Origin: Chryseobacterium cupriresistens | GTDB lineage: Bacteria; Bacteroidota; Bacteroidia; Flavobacteriales; Weeksellaceae | Assembly (NCBI RefSeq): GCF_046614675.1 | Contig: NZ_JBKKJT010000005.1 | Span: forward strand, 124,001-188,000 | Length of the DNA: 64,000 bases | Direction: 5' to 3' | In this document: positions 54,495 through 63,244 of the stretch, piece by piece | How positions within the stretch are numbered: the stretch's first letter is position 1 | Layout: each line of letters begins with the position of its first letter | Program-made: the position numbers and the translations under genes | The notes under the pieces: model-generated | Told to the model about the DNA's origin: nothing | Database searches by the model: none | What the model saw: the letters and a program-made list of their open reading frames with translations, nothing else

Positions 54495-55433
54495 ATGGCC
54501 GATCAGTTAAGTTATCTATTTTGTACAAGAACCAGCAGGGACTTGGCAGAGAAAATTGCCCAGAATTATGGGAAAGAATTAGGAAAAATCAACTTTCAGG
54601 AGTTCAGTGATGGGGAATTTGAGCCTGTTTTGGACGAATCTGTAAGAGGAGGAAGAGTTTTCCTGATTGGATCTACATTCCCTCCTGCAGACAATCTTTT
54701 GGAACTTCTTCTAATGATTGATGCAGCAAAAAGAGCTTCTGCAAAGAGCATCACCGTAGTAATTCCTTACTTTGGTCTTGCCAGACAGGACAGAAAAGAC
54801 AAACCAAGAGCGCCGATCGGTGCAAAATTAGTTGCCAACCTTCTTACTGCAGCAGGAGCAACAAGAATCATGACAATGGACCTTCATGCAGATCAAATCC
54901 AGGGATTCTTCGAAATTCCGGTAGATCACCTGTATGCCTCTACTATTTTCGTAGACCACATCAGGTCTTTGAATCTTGATAATCTTACCATTGCTTCTCC
55001 GGATATGGGAGGTGCGAAAAGAGCGAAAAACTATGCCGGTCACCTGGGTGCTGAAGTAGTAATTGCTTATAAGGAAAGAAAAAAAGCAAACGTTGTAGAA
55101 GAAATGTTCCTTATTGGTGATGTTACAGGTAAAAACGTAATCCTTATTGATGATATGATTGATACTGCAGGTACACTTTGCAAAGCAGCAGATATCTTGA
55201 TTGAAAAAGGAGCAAAAACAGTAAGAGCTATGGCTACCCACGGAGTGCTTTCTGGTAAGGCTTACGAGAATATTGAGAACTCAAAATTGCTGGAAGTTAT
55301 TGTAACTGACTCAATTCCTGTTAAAAATAATTTGTCATCTAAAATAAAAGTGCTATCTTGCGCCCCGTTATTTGCAGACGTTATGACAATGGTTCATGAG
55401 CATAAATCAATTAGTAGTAAATTTGTTATTTAA
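54495..55433 (+). CDS. prs: Ribose-phosphate pyrophosphokinase
   Basis: Enzyme of 312 residues making phosphoribosyl pyrophosphate, the precursor of nucleotides, histidine and tryptophan. The motifs FSDGEFEPVLDESVRGGRVFL, YFGLARQDRKDKPRAPIGAKLVANLL, DLHADQIQGFF and the PRPP loop VILIDDMIDTAGT are intact. Length is typical of class I enzymes. The ribosomal protein L25 gene follows after 56 bases in the same direction; prs-rplY is a frequent pair. Confidence 0.97.
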   Translation: MADQLSYLFCTRTSRDLAEKIAQNYGKELGKINFQEFSDGEFEPVLDESVRGGRVFLIGSTFPPADNLLELLLMIDAAKRASAKSITVVIPYFGLARQDRKDKPRAPIGAKLVANLLTAAGATRIMTMDLHADQIQGFFEIPVDHLYASTIFVDHIRSLNLDNLTIASPDMGGAKRAKNYAGHLGAEVVIAYKERKKANVVEEMFLIGDVTGKNVILIDDMIDTAGTLCKAADILIEKGAKTVRAMATHGVLSGKAYENIENSKLLEVIVTDSIPVKNNLSSKIKVLSCAPLFADVMTMVHEHKSISSKFVI

Positions 55434-55489
55434 TTGATTTTAAAGAGATTGCAAATTGAAATTAGAACAATTTTTTAAATTTTTTATAA

Positions 55490-56137
55490 ATGAAATCTAT
55501 TACAATTCAAGGTACAAAAAGAGAAAGCGTGGGCAAAAAGTCTACAAAAGCTTTACGTGATGCTGAATTAGTTCCTTGTGTTGTTTATGGAGGTGAAGCA
55601 CCTTTGAACTTCTCTGCTGAAGAGAGAGCTTTCAAAGGATTAGTATACACTCCTGAAGCACACACGGTATCTATTGAGGTTGACGGAAAAACAATTCCAG
55701 CTGTTCTTCAGGATATTCAGTTTCACCCGATTACTGACAAAATTCTTCACGTTGACTTCTATCAGTTATCTGATGATAAGCCAGTGATCATGGAAGTTCC
55801 GGTAAGAATTACAGGACGTTCAAAAGGTGTTGTAGCTGGTGGTGTTTTACGTCAGTCTTTCAGAAAACTAAAAGTAAAAGCTATCCCTGCTAACCTACCT
55901 GACGAAGTAGTAGTTGATGTTACTCCATTAAGAATTGGTAACAAACTTTACATCGGTGGTATCAAAACAGAAGGATATTCTTTCATGCACCCTGACAACG
56001 CAGTAGTAGTTGCTGTTAAGATGTCTAGAAATGCAATGAAAGGAGGTGCAGCAATGCAGGATGATGATGAGGATGAAGAAGTTGCAACTGAAGAAGGTGT
56101 TGCTCCTGAAGCAGCAGCTGAAACTGCAGCAGAATAA
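55490..56137 (+). CDS. rplY: 50S ribosomal protein L25 (Ctc type)
   Basis: Ribosomal protein of 215 residues that binds 5S rRNA. The N-terminal L25 domain (GTKRESVGKKSTKALRDAELVPCVVYGG) is followed by the TL5/CTC C-terminal beta domain (HVDFYQLSDDKPVIMEVPVRITG). The end is an acidic, Ala-rich tail of about 25 residues (DDDEDEEVATEEG), usual for this long form. It follows prs and ends at a terminator. Confidence 0.96.
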   Translation: MKSITIQGTKRESVGKKSTKALRDAELVPCVVYGGEAPLNFSAEERAFKGLVYTPEAHTVSIEVDGKTIPAVLQDIQFHPITDKILHVDFYQLSDDKPVIMEVPVRITGRSKGVVAGGVLRQSFRKLKVKAIPANLPDEVVVDVTPLRIGNKLYIGGIKTEGYSFMHPDNAVVVAVKMSRNAMKGGAAMQDDDEDEEVATEEGVAPEAAAETAAE

Positions 56138-56162
56138 GAATTGCTTATTTAAACAATATAAG

Positions 56163-56189
56163 AACCCGTCAGTTTTGGCGGGTTTTTTA
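56163..56189 (+). terminator. Terminator of rplY
   Basis: AACCCGTC/GGCGGGTT-type GC-rich stem and a T-run, about 25 bases after the rplY stop codon. Confidence 0.85.
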
Positions 56190-56370
56190 TTTGATAACGA
56201 GTAAGCAGGATACCTAAACAATCTGGTAGGCTGCTTTCAATTTTGTCTTTTTGCCCTTTAGTAATTTCATCTTTTGTTTTATTGGCTTTCTTCACCTTAC
56301 CCTATTGAATATTTCTATCAACAGATAGCGATCAGTACCCAACCCATGCTTCCTTTCGGAAAAAAAGCCG

Positions 56371-56378
56371 TAAATTTG
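56371..56378 (+). promoter_or_regulatory. Probable -7 element of sufS
   Basis: TAAATTTG, 42 bases before the sufS ATG. The -33 region is not consensus. Confidence 0.45.
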
Positions 56379-56420
56379 AAGAGTTCTAAATAAGGACGTT
56401 TTAATTTAAAAAATAAATAA

Positions 56421-57641
56421 ATGTTTGACATTCAGGAAATAAGAAGCCAGTTTTCTATATTGGACAGAGAAGTGAACGGTAAACCTTTGGTTTATCTGGA
56501 TAATGCAGCTACATCCCAAAAACCAAATTCAGTTTTGGAAGTCTGTCACGCATATTATACAGAACTTAATGCTAATGTTCACAGAGGGATTCATACGTTG
56601 AGCCAGCTGGCAACAGAAGAAATGGAGCTTTCAAGAAGAAAGATTCAGAAATTCATTAATGCTGAACATGACTTTGAGGTGATTTTTACCAAGGGAACAA
56701 CAGAAGGGTTGAACCTCATCGCTTATATTTTAACACAGAAACTGCAGAAAGATGATGAAATCATTATTTCATATCTGGAGCACCATTCCAATATTGTTCC
56801 ATGGCAGATGCTGTGTGAAAGAACCGGAGCGAAACTACGCGTGATTCCTATTGATGAGAACGGAATCCTTCAGATGGATTATTTTGATCAGTTTTTGAGT
56901 GAAAAAACGAAGGTTGTTTCTGTAAACCAGGTTTCCAATGCATTAGGTATTGTGAATCCGATTGAAGAGATTATTGCCAAAACAAGAAAGAATACAGATG
57001 CTTATGTTGTGATAGACGGAGCTCAGTCTGCTCCGCATTTCAATATTGACGTACAGAAGATGGATTGTGATTTCTTTGTGTTCTCAGGTCATAAAATGTA
57101 TGCTCCGATGGGAACAGGTATTTTATATGGAAAACAAGAAATATTAGAAGCTTTACCACCTTTTCATGGAGGAGGAGAGATGATTGCAACCTGTTCTTTC
57201 GATGGTACCACTTATGCAGGTCTTCCATTCAAATATGAAGCGGGAACACCGAATGTAGGCGGGAATATTGCTTTAGGTGCTGCTGTTGATTTCATGAATA
57301 GAGTAGGTCATACCCATATTCAGAATCATGAAAATGCTTTATTGGAATATGCGCAAAGACAGCTTTTGGAAATAGATGGTATTAGAATCTATGGTGAAAA
57401 AGCGAAGAGAACCGGGGTTGTTTCTTTTAATCTGGAAGGAGTAGGAATTGCCTCTGATGTAGGAATGATTCTTGATAAAATGGGAATCGCTGTAAGAACA
57501 GGACACCACTGTACGCAGCCTATTATGAACTTCTTTAATATTGCCGGAACAGTGAGGGCAAGTTTTGCTGTTTATAATACTTTCGAAGAAATTGATGCTC
57601 TGGTGGAAGGTGTTAAAAAAGCACAGAGAATGTTGAGCTAA
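56421..57641 (+). CDS. sufS: Cysteine desulfurase SufS
   Basis: PLP enzyme of 406 residues that removes sulfur from cysteine for Fe-S cluster assembly. The PLP lysine is K225 in SGHKMYAPMGTG, and the active-site cysteine is C364 in RTGHHCTQP, the same position as in the well-studied SufS proteins. Other motifs: YLDNAATSQKP at the start and VHRGIHTLSQLATE. It lies over 30 kb from sufBCD in this window, with its own promoter, rather than within the suf cluster; no sufE or sufU sits next to it. Confidence 0.96.
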   Translation: MFDIQEIRSQFSILDREVNGKPLVYLDNAATSQKPNSVLEVCHAYYTELNANVHRGIHTLSQLATEEMELSRRKIQKFINAEHDFEVIFTKGTTEGLNLIAYILTQKLQKDDEIIISYLEHHSNIVPWQMLCERTGAKLRVIPIDENGILQMDYFDQFLSEKTKVVSVNQVSNALGIVNPIEEIIAKTRKNTDAYVVIDGAQSAPHFNIDVQKMDCDFFVFSGHKMYAPMGTGILYGKQEILEALPPFHGGGEMIATCSFDGTTYAGLPFKYEAGTPNVGGNIALGAAVDFMNRVGHTHIQNHENALLEYAQRQLLEIDGIRIYGEKAKRTGVVSFNLEGVGIASDVGMILDKMGIAVRTGHHCTQPIMNFFNIAGTVRASFAVYNTFEEIDALVEGVKKAQRMLS

Positions 57642-57668
57642 TCAATATTGGATCTCTGATATACAATT

Positions 57669-57697
57669 AAAAGCAGCTGTTGAGCTGCTTTTTTTTA
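57669..57697 (+). terminator. Terminator of sufS
   Basis: AAAAGCAGCT/AGCTGCTTTT stem with a four-base loop and T-run. Its right edge reaches the stop codon of the convergent small gene. Confidence 0.88.
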
Positions 57698-57820
57698 ATC
57701 TATTGAAATACAATAGCACCGGCCTTCAATAATGACCTGATAATAGCCGATAGCACATTCCAGACAGATTTCTCCTCCTGCCATAATGCTTTTCATCTTT
57801 TCTTTGTTTAATTTTTTCAT
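57695..57820 (-). CDS. Double-glycine leader peptide, bacteriocin-like microprotein
   Basis: A 41-residue ORF found by eye. It begins MKKLNKEKMKSIMAGG and continues with a core of 25 residues holding four cysteines: C19, C22 (in EICLECAI), C35 and C37 (in GRCYCIS). The Lys/Leu-rich leader ending in Gly-Gly at 15-16 fits the leader type cleaved by C39-peptidase ABC exporters, and Chryseobacterium genomes carry many short proteins of this build, annotated as bacteriocin-like. No exporter or modification enzyme lies in the window. Whether it is toxic, signalling or structural is unknown. It is convergent with sufS. Confidence 0.7.
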   Translation of the reverse strand: MKKLNKEKMKSIMAGGEICLECAIGYYQVIIEGRCYCISID

Positions 57821-57957
57821 ATGATGCGATTTAAAGGTTAAGTATAAAATTCTGATCTTTTCTAATAATTTCATGTAATGTATTGATTTTATATATAATT
57901 ATTAATGTTTTATGAAAAATATTTCGCTAATTTTATATAAACATCAAATATTTTATT

Positions 57958-58779
57958 ATGAAAAAATTCTTTATTCTATTATTGTCGATTTGTGGTCTGT
58001 GTGATGCACAAGTTTTTTCTGAAAATTTCAACGGAAATGCTTTGCCGGCCGGGTGGATGGTAGAGAATCCGGATAATTCATTTAACTGGAATGTGGGTGC
58101 CCAGAATGGTTTCGCTGGCTTTCCCGATGGAGCAGCTTTTTTTGATGATGATGATGCAGGACCATCCGTAGTTAATACGAATGCCAGACTGATTTCTCCT
58201 GTAATTAACCTGGCCGGAGTAGTAAATCCAAAGCTCTCGTTTAATTATGCTAATATGATTGATAATCTTGATTCTACTTTAAAAGTTGAAGTTTTCAATG
58301 GAACTTCCTGGATTCAGGTTTTTACTTTTTCAGGTGACGCAGGAATATGGGACCTTGATTTTAATACTTTTACATTTGTAGTAACCAGTTATGATACTGC
58401 CGCCAATATAGATCTGACACCCTATGCTAATGCAGCTTTTAAATTAAGATTTGTTTATGATGATGCCGGAGATTATTCTTACGGTGTTGTAATAGATAAT
58501 GTAAAGATTACAAGCGGCCTCCTGGCAACGTCAGAAGTTTCGTATGCAGATCATATAGATGTATATCCGAATCCGGTTAAGGGGGATTTTTATATTAAAC
58601 AAAGCTCTCAAAGTAAGTTTGAAAAGATTTCTGTGATTGATCAGTCAGGAAAACTTGTGAAAACATTTAATAAAGCATCTGATTCCTATGACTTATCAGA
58701 TCTGCCAAAAGGAGTCTATATTATAATGATCAGTAATCCTGATGGAAAAGTTGTTAAAAAGAAAGTGATGAAGGAATAA
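57958..58779 (+). CDS. T9SS type A sorting-domain protein with adhesin-like module
   Basis: Secreted protein of 273 residues with a signal peptide (FFILLLSICGLCDAQ). The main domain (FSENFNGNALPAGWMVENPDNSFNWNVG, AFFDDDDAGPS, RLISPVINLAGVVNPKLSFNY) is a choice-of-anchor J/cleaved-adhesin module with an acidic patch that may bind Ca2+. The last 75 residues are a Por-type sorting domain (DVYPNPVKGDFYIKQ to VVKKKVMKE) for T9SS export. It shares its layout with the T9SS protein at 44.5 kb but is clearly a distinct sequence. Confidence 0.87.
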   Translation: MKKFFILLLSICGLCDAQVFSENFNGNALPAGWMVENPDNSFNWNVGAQNGFAGFPDGAAFFDDDDAGPSVVNTNARLISPVINLAGVVNPKLSFNYANMIDNLDSTLKVEVFNGTSWIQVFTFSGDAGIWDLDFNTFTFVVTSYDTAANIDLTPYANAAFKLRFVYDDAGDYSYGVVIDNVKITSGLLATSEVSYADHIDVYPNPVKGDFYIKQSSQSKFEKISVIDQSGKLVKTFNKASDSYDLSDLPKGVYIIMISNPDGKVVKKKVMKE

Positions 58780-58801
58780 TCATTAAAAAAATAATTCTAA
58801 C

Positions 58802-58836
58802 AAAAAACCCTTATAGAATGCCTATAAGGGTTTTGT
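58802..58836. terminator. Bidirectional terminator
   Basis: AAAACCCTTATAG/CTATAAGGGTTTT perfect stem with a five-base loop, flanked by A and T residues, between the T9SS gene and hemE. Confidence 0.9.
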
Positions 58837-58857
58837 ATATTTTCAAAAGAAATAATC

Positions 58858-59889
58858 TTACAAATTCGGTTTCCAGTCTACTACCGCTCTGATGAATGCT
58901 TCCGCATTTTCCACAGGAACATTCGGTAGAATTCCGTGACCTAAATTAGCAATGTATCTGTCTTTTCCAAAACGGTTGATCATCTCATTCACCATTTTCT
59001 TGATGGTTTCAGGAGTTGAGTGAAGTCTTGCAGGGTCGAAATTTCCCTGTAGAGTCATCGTATGGTTTGTTAAAGTTCTTGCGAATTCCGGCTTAATAGT
59101 CCAGTCTACGCCAAGAGCCGAAGCCTTTGACATTGTCATATCTTCCAGTGCGAACCAGCATCCTTTCCCAAATACGACAACGTGAGTAAGCGGACTTAAT
59201 GCTTCAACAATCTGATTGATGTACTGCCATGAGAACTCCTGATAATCCGTAGGAGAAAGCATTCCTCCCCAGGAATCGAAAACCTGTACGGCAGAAACTC
59301 CTTTTTCTACTTTTCTCTTTAAATAAGCGATTGTAGTATCTGTGATTTTCTGTAATAATAAATGTGCTGCTTCAGGCTGTTGGAAACAGAAAGATTTTGC
59401 AATATCAAAAGCTTTGCTTCCTTTTCCTTCCACACAGTAGCAAAGAATAGTCCATGGAGAACCGGCAAAACCGATCAATGGGATTTCGTTATCCAGCTTC
59501 TGTAAGGTAAGTTCAATAGCATCAAAAACGTAACCTAAAGTGTCATTCACGTCGGGAGTTTCAATATTCTGAACCTGTTCCATCGTTCTGATGGGAGTAT
59601 CCAGCCAAGGGCCAACAGATTCTTTCATTTTGAAATCAATTCCCATTGCCTGCGGAACTACCAGGATATCAGAAAACAGAATCGCGGCATCCAGAGGAAA
59701 TCTGCGGATAGGCTGCAGGGTGATCTCGGCGGCAAGTTCAGGAGTCTGACATCTTGTAAAGAAATCATACTGATCTCTTAAAGCAATGAATTCCGGCAGA
59801 TATCTTCCAGCCTGCCTCATCATCCAGACAGGAGGTCTTTCAACGGTTTCTCCGCGAAGTGCTTTTAAATATAGGTCGTTTTTTATCAT
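58858..59889 (-). CDS. hemE: Uroporphyrinogen decarboxylase
   Basis: Haem pathway enzyme of 343 residues that removes four carboxyl groups from uroporphyrinogen III. Signatures: PPVWMMRQAGRYLPE near the N-terminus, AAILFSDILVVPQAMG with the catalytic Asp, and GFAGSPWTILCYCVEG. Length is normal. It is the last gene of the leftward hemA-hemC-hemD-hemE run and ends at a bidirectional terminator. Confidence 0.97.
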   Translation of the reverse strand: MIKNDLYLKALRGETVERPPVWMMRQAGRYLPEFIALRDQYDFFTRCQTPELAAEITLQPIRRFPLDAAILFSDILVVPQAMGIDFKMKESVGPWLDTPIRTMEQVQNIETPDVNDTLGYVFDAIELTLQKLDNEIPLIGFAGSPWTILCYCVEGKGSKAFDIAKSFCFQQPEAAHLLLQKITDTTIAYLKRKVEKGVSAVQVFDSWGGMLSPTDYQEFSWQYINQIVEALSPLTHVVVFGKGCWFALEDMTMSKASALGVDWTIKPEFARTLTNHTMTLQGNFDPARLHSTPETIKKMVNEMINRFGKDRYIANLGHGILPNVPVENAEAFIRAVVDWKPNL

Positions 59890-59935
59890 AATCTATTGTA
59901 ACTAATATTACCGGCAATATCCGGTAACAGATATT

Positions 59936-60619
59936 CTAAATCCTACTTCCGATTTCTTTTCTGATCAATGCAAATATTGATGTCAGAGTATTTTCTTCTG
60001 AAGTAAAAATTTCTTCCTGCGTATAATTTCTCAGCTCACCGGAAGTGGTTTCGCCAATGGAAAAAAGCTTCATGCCTTCCAGAGAATTTCGCCTTGCAAA
60101 ACTACGAACTCCGCTCGGACTAAAAAATACTGCAGCATGATATTTTTCAGTTATTACAGGATGAGTTTCCTCAGTATTATAAATGGTAACTTTTTTGTAC
60201 TTAATGTTTTGTAACGGAAGGTCTTTGTCCAGAACATTGATGGCAAGATTGCCACAGAAGTGCAGGAACTGCTCGTGCTGGCATTTTCCGATAATGAATC
60301 GCGAAAGAGTTTCAGCATTTTTCAGTACCTTAAATGTTCCAAAACCATGTTTCCTCAGCTCTCTTTTGGTCTTTTCACCTACACAATAGATTTTGTTATA
60401 GTTTTTTGCGGTAAAATCTTCATTGGGTTTGAATCTGTTTTTAAAAAAAGAAGCCACTCCATTGACGCTGGTAAAAATCAGAGAGTAGTTTTTCAGATCA
60501 AAAGGATTGATCATAATAGGGCTGGTCTTAATTACCTCAACACAGTCAACCAAAATATCCTCTCCTAATTCTTTGGATATAATAGATGGGTCTATATTTT
60601 TGGTAAATAAGATTTTCAT
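59936..60619 (-). CDS. hemD: Uroporphyrinogen-III synthase
   Basis: Enzyme of 227 residues that closes hydroxymethylbilane into uroporphyrinogen III with inversion of ring D. HemD proteins are poorly conserved; here the pattern SLIFTSVNGVASFFKNRF, KIYCVGEKTKRELRKHGF and AVFFSPSGVRSFARR is the usual two-domain layout. Its place between hemC and hemE makes the call safe. Confidence 0.9.
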   Translation of the reverse strand: MKILFTKNIDPSIISKELGEDILVDCVEVIKTSPIMINPFDLKNYSLIFTSVNGVASFFKNRFKPNEDFTAKNYNKIYCVGEKTKRELRKHGFGTFKVLKNAETLSRFIIGKCQHEQFLHFCGNLAINVLDKDLPLQNIKYKKVTIYNTEETHPVITEKYHAAVFFSPSGVRSFARRNSLEGMKLFSIGETTSGELRNYTQEEIFTSEENTLTSIFALIRKEIGSRI

Positions 60620-60683
60620 GTCTGTAAAATTAAGAAAATGAAAAAGTGTGGCTAAAGGAATATAAAAATGTAAATCTGAACTA

Positions 60684-61592
60684 TCAGATCTGGCTTTTGA
60701 TTTCTGCCATTAATTCTTTTCCTCCGTTCTCAAGAACAACTTTTGCAAACTTTTCTCCAAAATTCTCATTTGGAGTATAGACAAAGTTTTCATCTACAGC
60801 AATACAGTTTTTACCGTCCAGAGAGCAAAGTGCTGCTTTGAAGCGGATCTGGTCGTCGATAATTTCTGCAAATGCTCCGATAGGTGCAGTACAGCCTCCT
60901 TCTAAAGTGCTCAGGAAGTTTCTTTCAATTTCCACACAGATCTGAGTCTGTTGGTGATTGATCTGGCGCACAATTTCATTGATCTCCGGCTTGTCAGTAT
61001 GTCCGGCTACAGAGATTACGCCTTGTGATGGGGCAGAGATCATTAATGGAAGCATTTCATAATCAATTTCCATTTTCATTCTTTTGATGCCTGCCAAAGA
61101 TAAGATCGTAGCATCGAAATCTCCTTCTTCCAGTTTTTGAAGTCTGGTTTGAATATTTCCCCTGATATCCGAAAACTCAGCGGTAGGATAATTTCTCAGC
61201 CAGAAAGCTCTTCTTCTCAAACTGCTGGTGGCAAGTTTAAGCTCATGGAATTCTTTATTCCTTGCAGATTCTTTTCTGATCAGAATATCCTGTGGATAAT
61301 CTCTTTCCAGATAAGCGATCATCTCAATATTTTGAGGCAATTGAGTGGGAACATCTTTTAAAGAATGTACGGCAATATCAATTTCATCATTCAATAGGGC
61401 AATATCAAGATCTCTTGTGAAAACCCCGGTAATTCCTAAAGAATAAAGCGGCTGATTAAGGTTCTTATCGCCAGAAGAAACGATAGGAACAATTTCCGTT
61501 AAATAATTGTTGTTCTGAAGGTGCCTCGCAACCTCTCTAGCCTGCCAAAGTGCAAGTGCGGAATTTCTCGTTCCGATTCTAATGCTTTTCAT
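60684..61592 (-). CDS. hemC: Porphobilinogen deaminase (hydroxymethylbilane synthase)
   Basis: Enzyme of 302 residues that joins four porphobilinogen units. Motifs: KSIRIGTRNSALALWQA at the N-terminus, DIAVHSLKDVP, and the dipyrromethane cofactor cysteine C234 in TLEGGCTAPIGA. The chosen start, MKSIRIG, is where homologues begin and overlaps the end of hemA by 14 bases; the frame is open eight codons further, but those residues are not conserved. Second gene of the haem run. Confidence 0.96.
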   Translation of the reverse strand: MKSIRIGTRNSALALWQAREVARHLQNNNYLTEIVPIVSSGDKNLNQPLYSLGITGVFTRDLDIALLNDEIDIAVHSLKDVPTQLPQNIEMIAYLERDYPQDILIRKESARNKEFHELKLATSSLRRRAFWLRNYPTAEFSDIRGNIQTRLQKLEEGDFDATILSLAGIKRMKMEIDYEMLPLMISAPSQGVISVAGHTDKPEINEIVRQINHQQTQICVEIERNFLSTLEGGCTAPIGAFAEIIDDQIRFKAALCSLDGKNCIAVDENFVYTPNENFGEKFAKVVLENGGKELMAEIKSQI

Positions 61593-62853
61593 TGAATTCG
61601 TTGTTTGGTTGTTCAACTAATATTTCGTGCATTAATTTACTAATTTCTTCGGCTTTTAAAGGATTATCGATGATATATTTTGCAAAACGGTTGGTGATTT
61701 TCTGGATCATTTTATCAGAAAGTTCCATGTCCGTGATGTTTATGTATTTATTTTTTTTGTAGAAATTATGCATTTCATTACGCTCCATGTTCTTTAGAAC
61801 GGCTTTGAAATGATGAATATTAGGGGCAAGTTTTCTCTTTTTCTCCCATTCAATAAAGTCTTTCATCAGTTCCTTAATGATTTTTTCAGCTTTCGGGATT
61901 TCTCTTTCGCGCTGTTGAATCGTTTCCTGAATCTGTTTTGAAAGCTCATCCACATCAATCAGAGTTACGTTTTTATTTTCAGTAACATTCTTTTCAACGT
62001 TATGAGGAATGGAAAGGTCAATGATCAGTGTTTCTTTTCCATTAGGGAAATGAGACCGGTTGACAATAGGATGCTTGGCTCCTGTTGCCACAATAAGAAT
62101 ATCTGTATTTTTTAATTCCTGGTCAAAATCAGAATAATCAACGTGAGGAATATTATATTTCTGGGAAATTTTTTCGGCTTTCTCCTGAGTTCTGTTGGCA
62201 ATTTTAATTTTCGGCTGGTAGACATGCTTTACCAGGTTTTCAACGGTATTCTGTCCTATTTCACCTACCCCTAAAAGAAGGATGTTTTTTTCAGTAATCC
62301 TTTTCTGGTTGTTTAAAATATAATGAACGGCCGCATAAGAAACCGAAGCAGCACCATTCGAAATGCCGGTTTCATTTTTTATTCTTTTCGAAATCTGAAT
62401 CGCAGCATTGATGGCTCTTTCCAGATAAGGATTCGAATTTTGTCTTTCTTTTTTGAAACGGCTATATGCTTTTTTTATCTGCCCGATAATTTCAAAGTCT
62501 CCGATAATCTGGCTTTCAAGGCCTGCCGCTACTCTGAAAAGATGAATCAGAGCTTCCTCTTTGGTAAGAATATTTGCAAACTGAAGAAAATCGGTAAGTT
62601 GTACTCCAATCGTTTTGCAATACTCTTCCGCTACTAAAAGATAATTGGGAGAAGTGGTATAAATTTCGGTCCTGTTACAAGTGGAAACCACAAATGCATC
62701 ACCCAGATCTTCCTGATGGACTCTGGAAACAAAGTTTTTGATGTTCTCATCAAAGAATGCAAACTTTCCTCTCGTTTCTACGTCGGCTTTCTCGTAGCTT
62801 ATTGAAAGCACGGCAAAATTTGACGTTCGATGAATGTTGGAATACTGTAACAT
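61579..62853 (-). CDS. hemA: Glutamyl-tRNA reductase
   Basis: First committed enzyme of haem synthesis by the C5 route, 424 residues from the chosen start. The catalytic cysteine is C59 in VSTCNRTEIYT; the NADPH domain has LLGVGEIGQNTVENL; the C-terminal helix forms the dimer domain. A Met ten codons upstream is also in frame, but MLQYSNIHRTSNFAVLSI is the natural beginning, and a TAAATTTG promoter-like element (62867-62874 region on the minus strand) lies between the two Met codons, which would make the upstream start untranslatable if that promoter is used. Confidence 0.94.
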   Translation of the reverse strand: MLQYSNIHRTSNFAVLSISYEKADVETRGKFAFFDENIKNFVSRVHQEDLGDAFVVSTCNRTEIYTTSPNYLLVAEEYCKTIGVQLTDFLQFANILTKEEALIHLFRVAAGLESQIIGDFEIIGQIKKAYSRFKKERQNSNPYLERAINAAIQISKRIKNETGISNGAASVSYAAVHYILNNQKRITEKNILLLGVGEIGQNTVENLVKHVYQPKIKIANRTQEKAEKISQKYNIPHVDYSDFDQELKNTDILIVATGAKHPIVNRSHFPNGKETLIIDLSIPHNVEKNVTENKNVTLIDVDELSKQIQETIQQREREIPKAEKIIKELMKDFIEWEKKRKLAPNIHHFKAVLKNMERNEMHNFYKKNKYINITDMELSDKMIQKITNRFAKYIIDNPLKAEEISKLMHEILVEQPNNEFNEKH

Positions 62854-63244
62854 AAGCAGTGGCAAATTTACGATTTTTTTCATTAACCTTTCTCAGATAG
62901 TGTATATGATAATTATCGTAAAAAACTATAAAAGGGAATGCCGCAAAGGTGAAACTGTAAAATGACAAAAAATGCATATTGTATGAAAGCTGTTACGCTT
63001 TTTAAGTTTTATTTATGCCTTTTTTGTTGAGCTTTCTTAGCCTTTTTACCCTTTTGCTAATTCGCTTTTCAGCCCTTTTAACATCCCATGAATTTTAGTT
63101 GAAATCAAACTCTGTAAATGTCTAAACTAAAACTTAATAAAGAATTATAAATTTTAATAAAATTTTAACCAAATTAAGTTGGTGGGAAATTTCTTTACTA
63201 GTGTTAAATTTATATCTTTGTAATCTTAAAATCAGAAGAAAAAT
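62854..63244. other. Intergenic region between hemA and mreB
   Basis: Divergent gap of 391 bases. It contains the TAAATTTG element just before hemA, the mreB -7 element at 63213-63220, and a pyrimidine-rich stretch (63015-63085) that on the minus strand encodes only Lys/Arg-rich codons without a start codon. I see no RNA gene. Confidence 0.55.
63213..63220 (+). promoter_or_regulatory. Probable -7 element of mreB
   Basis: TATCTTTG matches TAnnTTTG, 24 bases before the mreB ATG. A TTTC lies 19 bases upstream of it in the -33 place. Confidence 0.5.

Noticed and set aside
56190..56330. Minus-strand frame starting GTG that could encode about 49 residues downstream of rplY.
   Set aside because: It would run through the rplY terminator and its residues look random (VKKANKTKDEITKG start); no conserved pattern.
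63002..63095. Minus-strand open stretch with very Lys/Arg-rich codons (KRAEKRISKRVKRLRK) between hemA and mreB.
   Set aside because: It has no ATG, GTG or TTG start and is bounded by stop codons; the composition follows from the T/C-rich strand.
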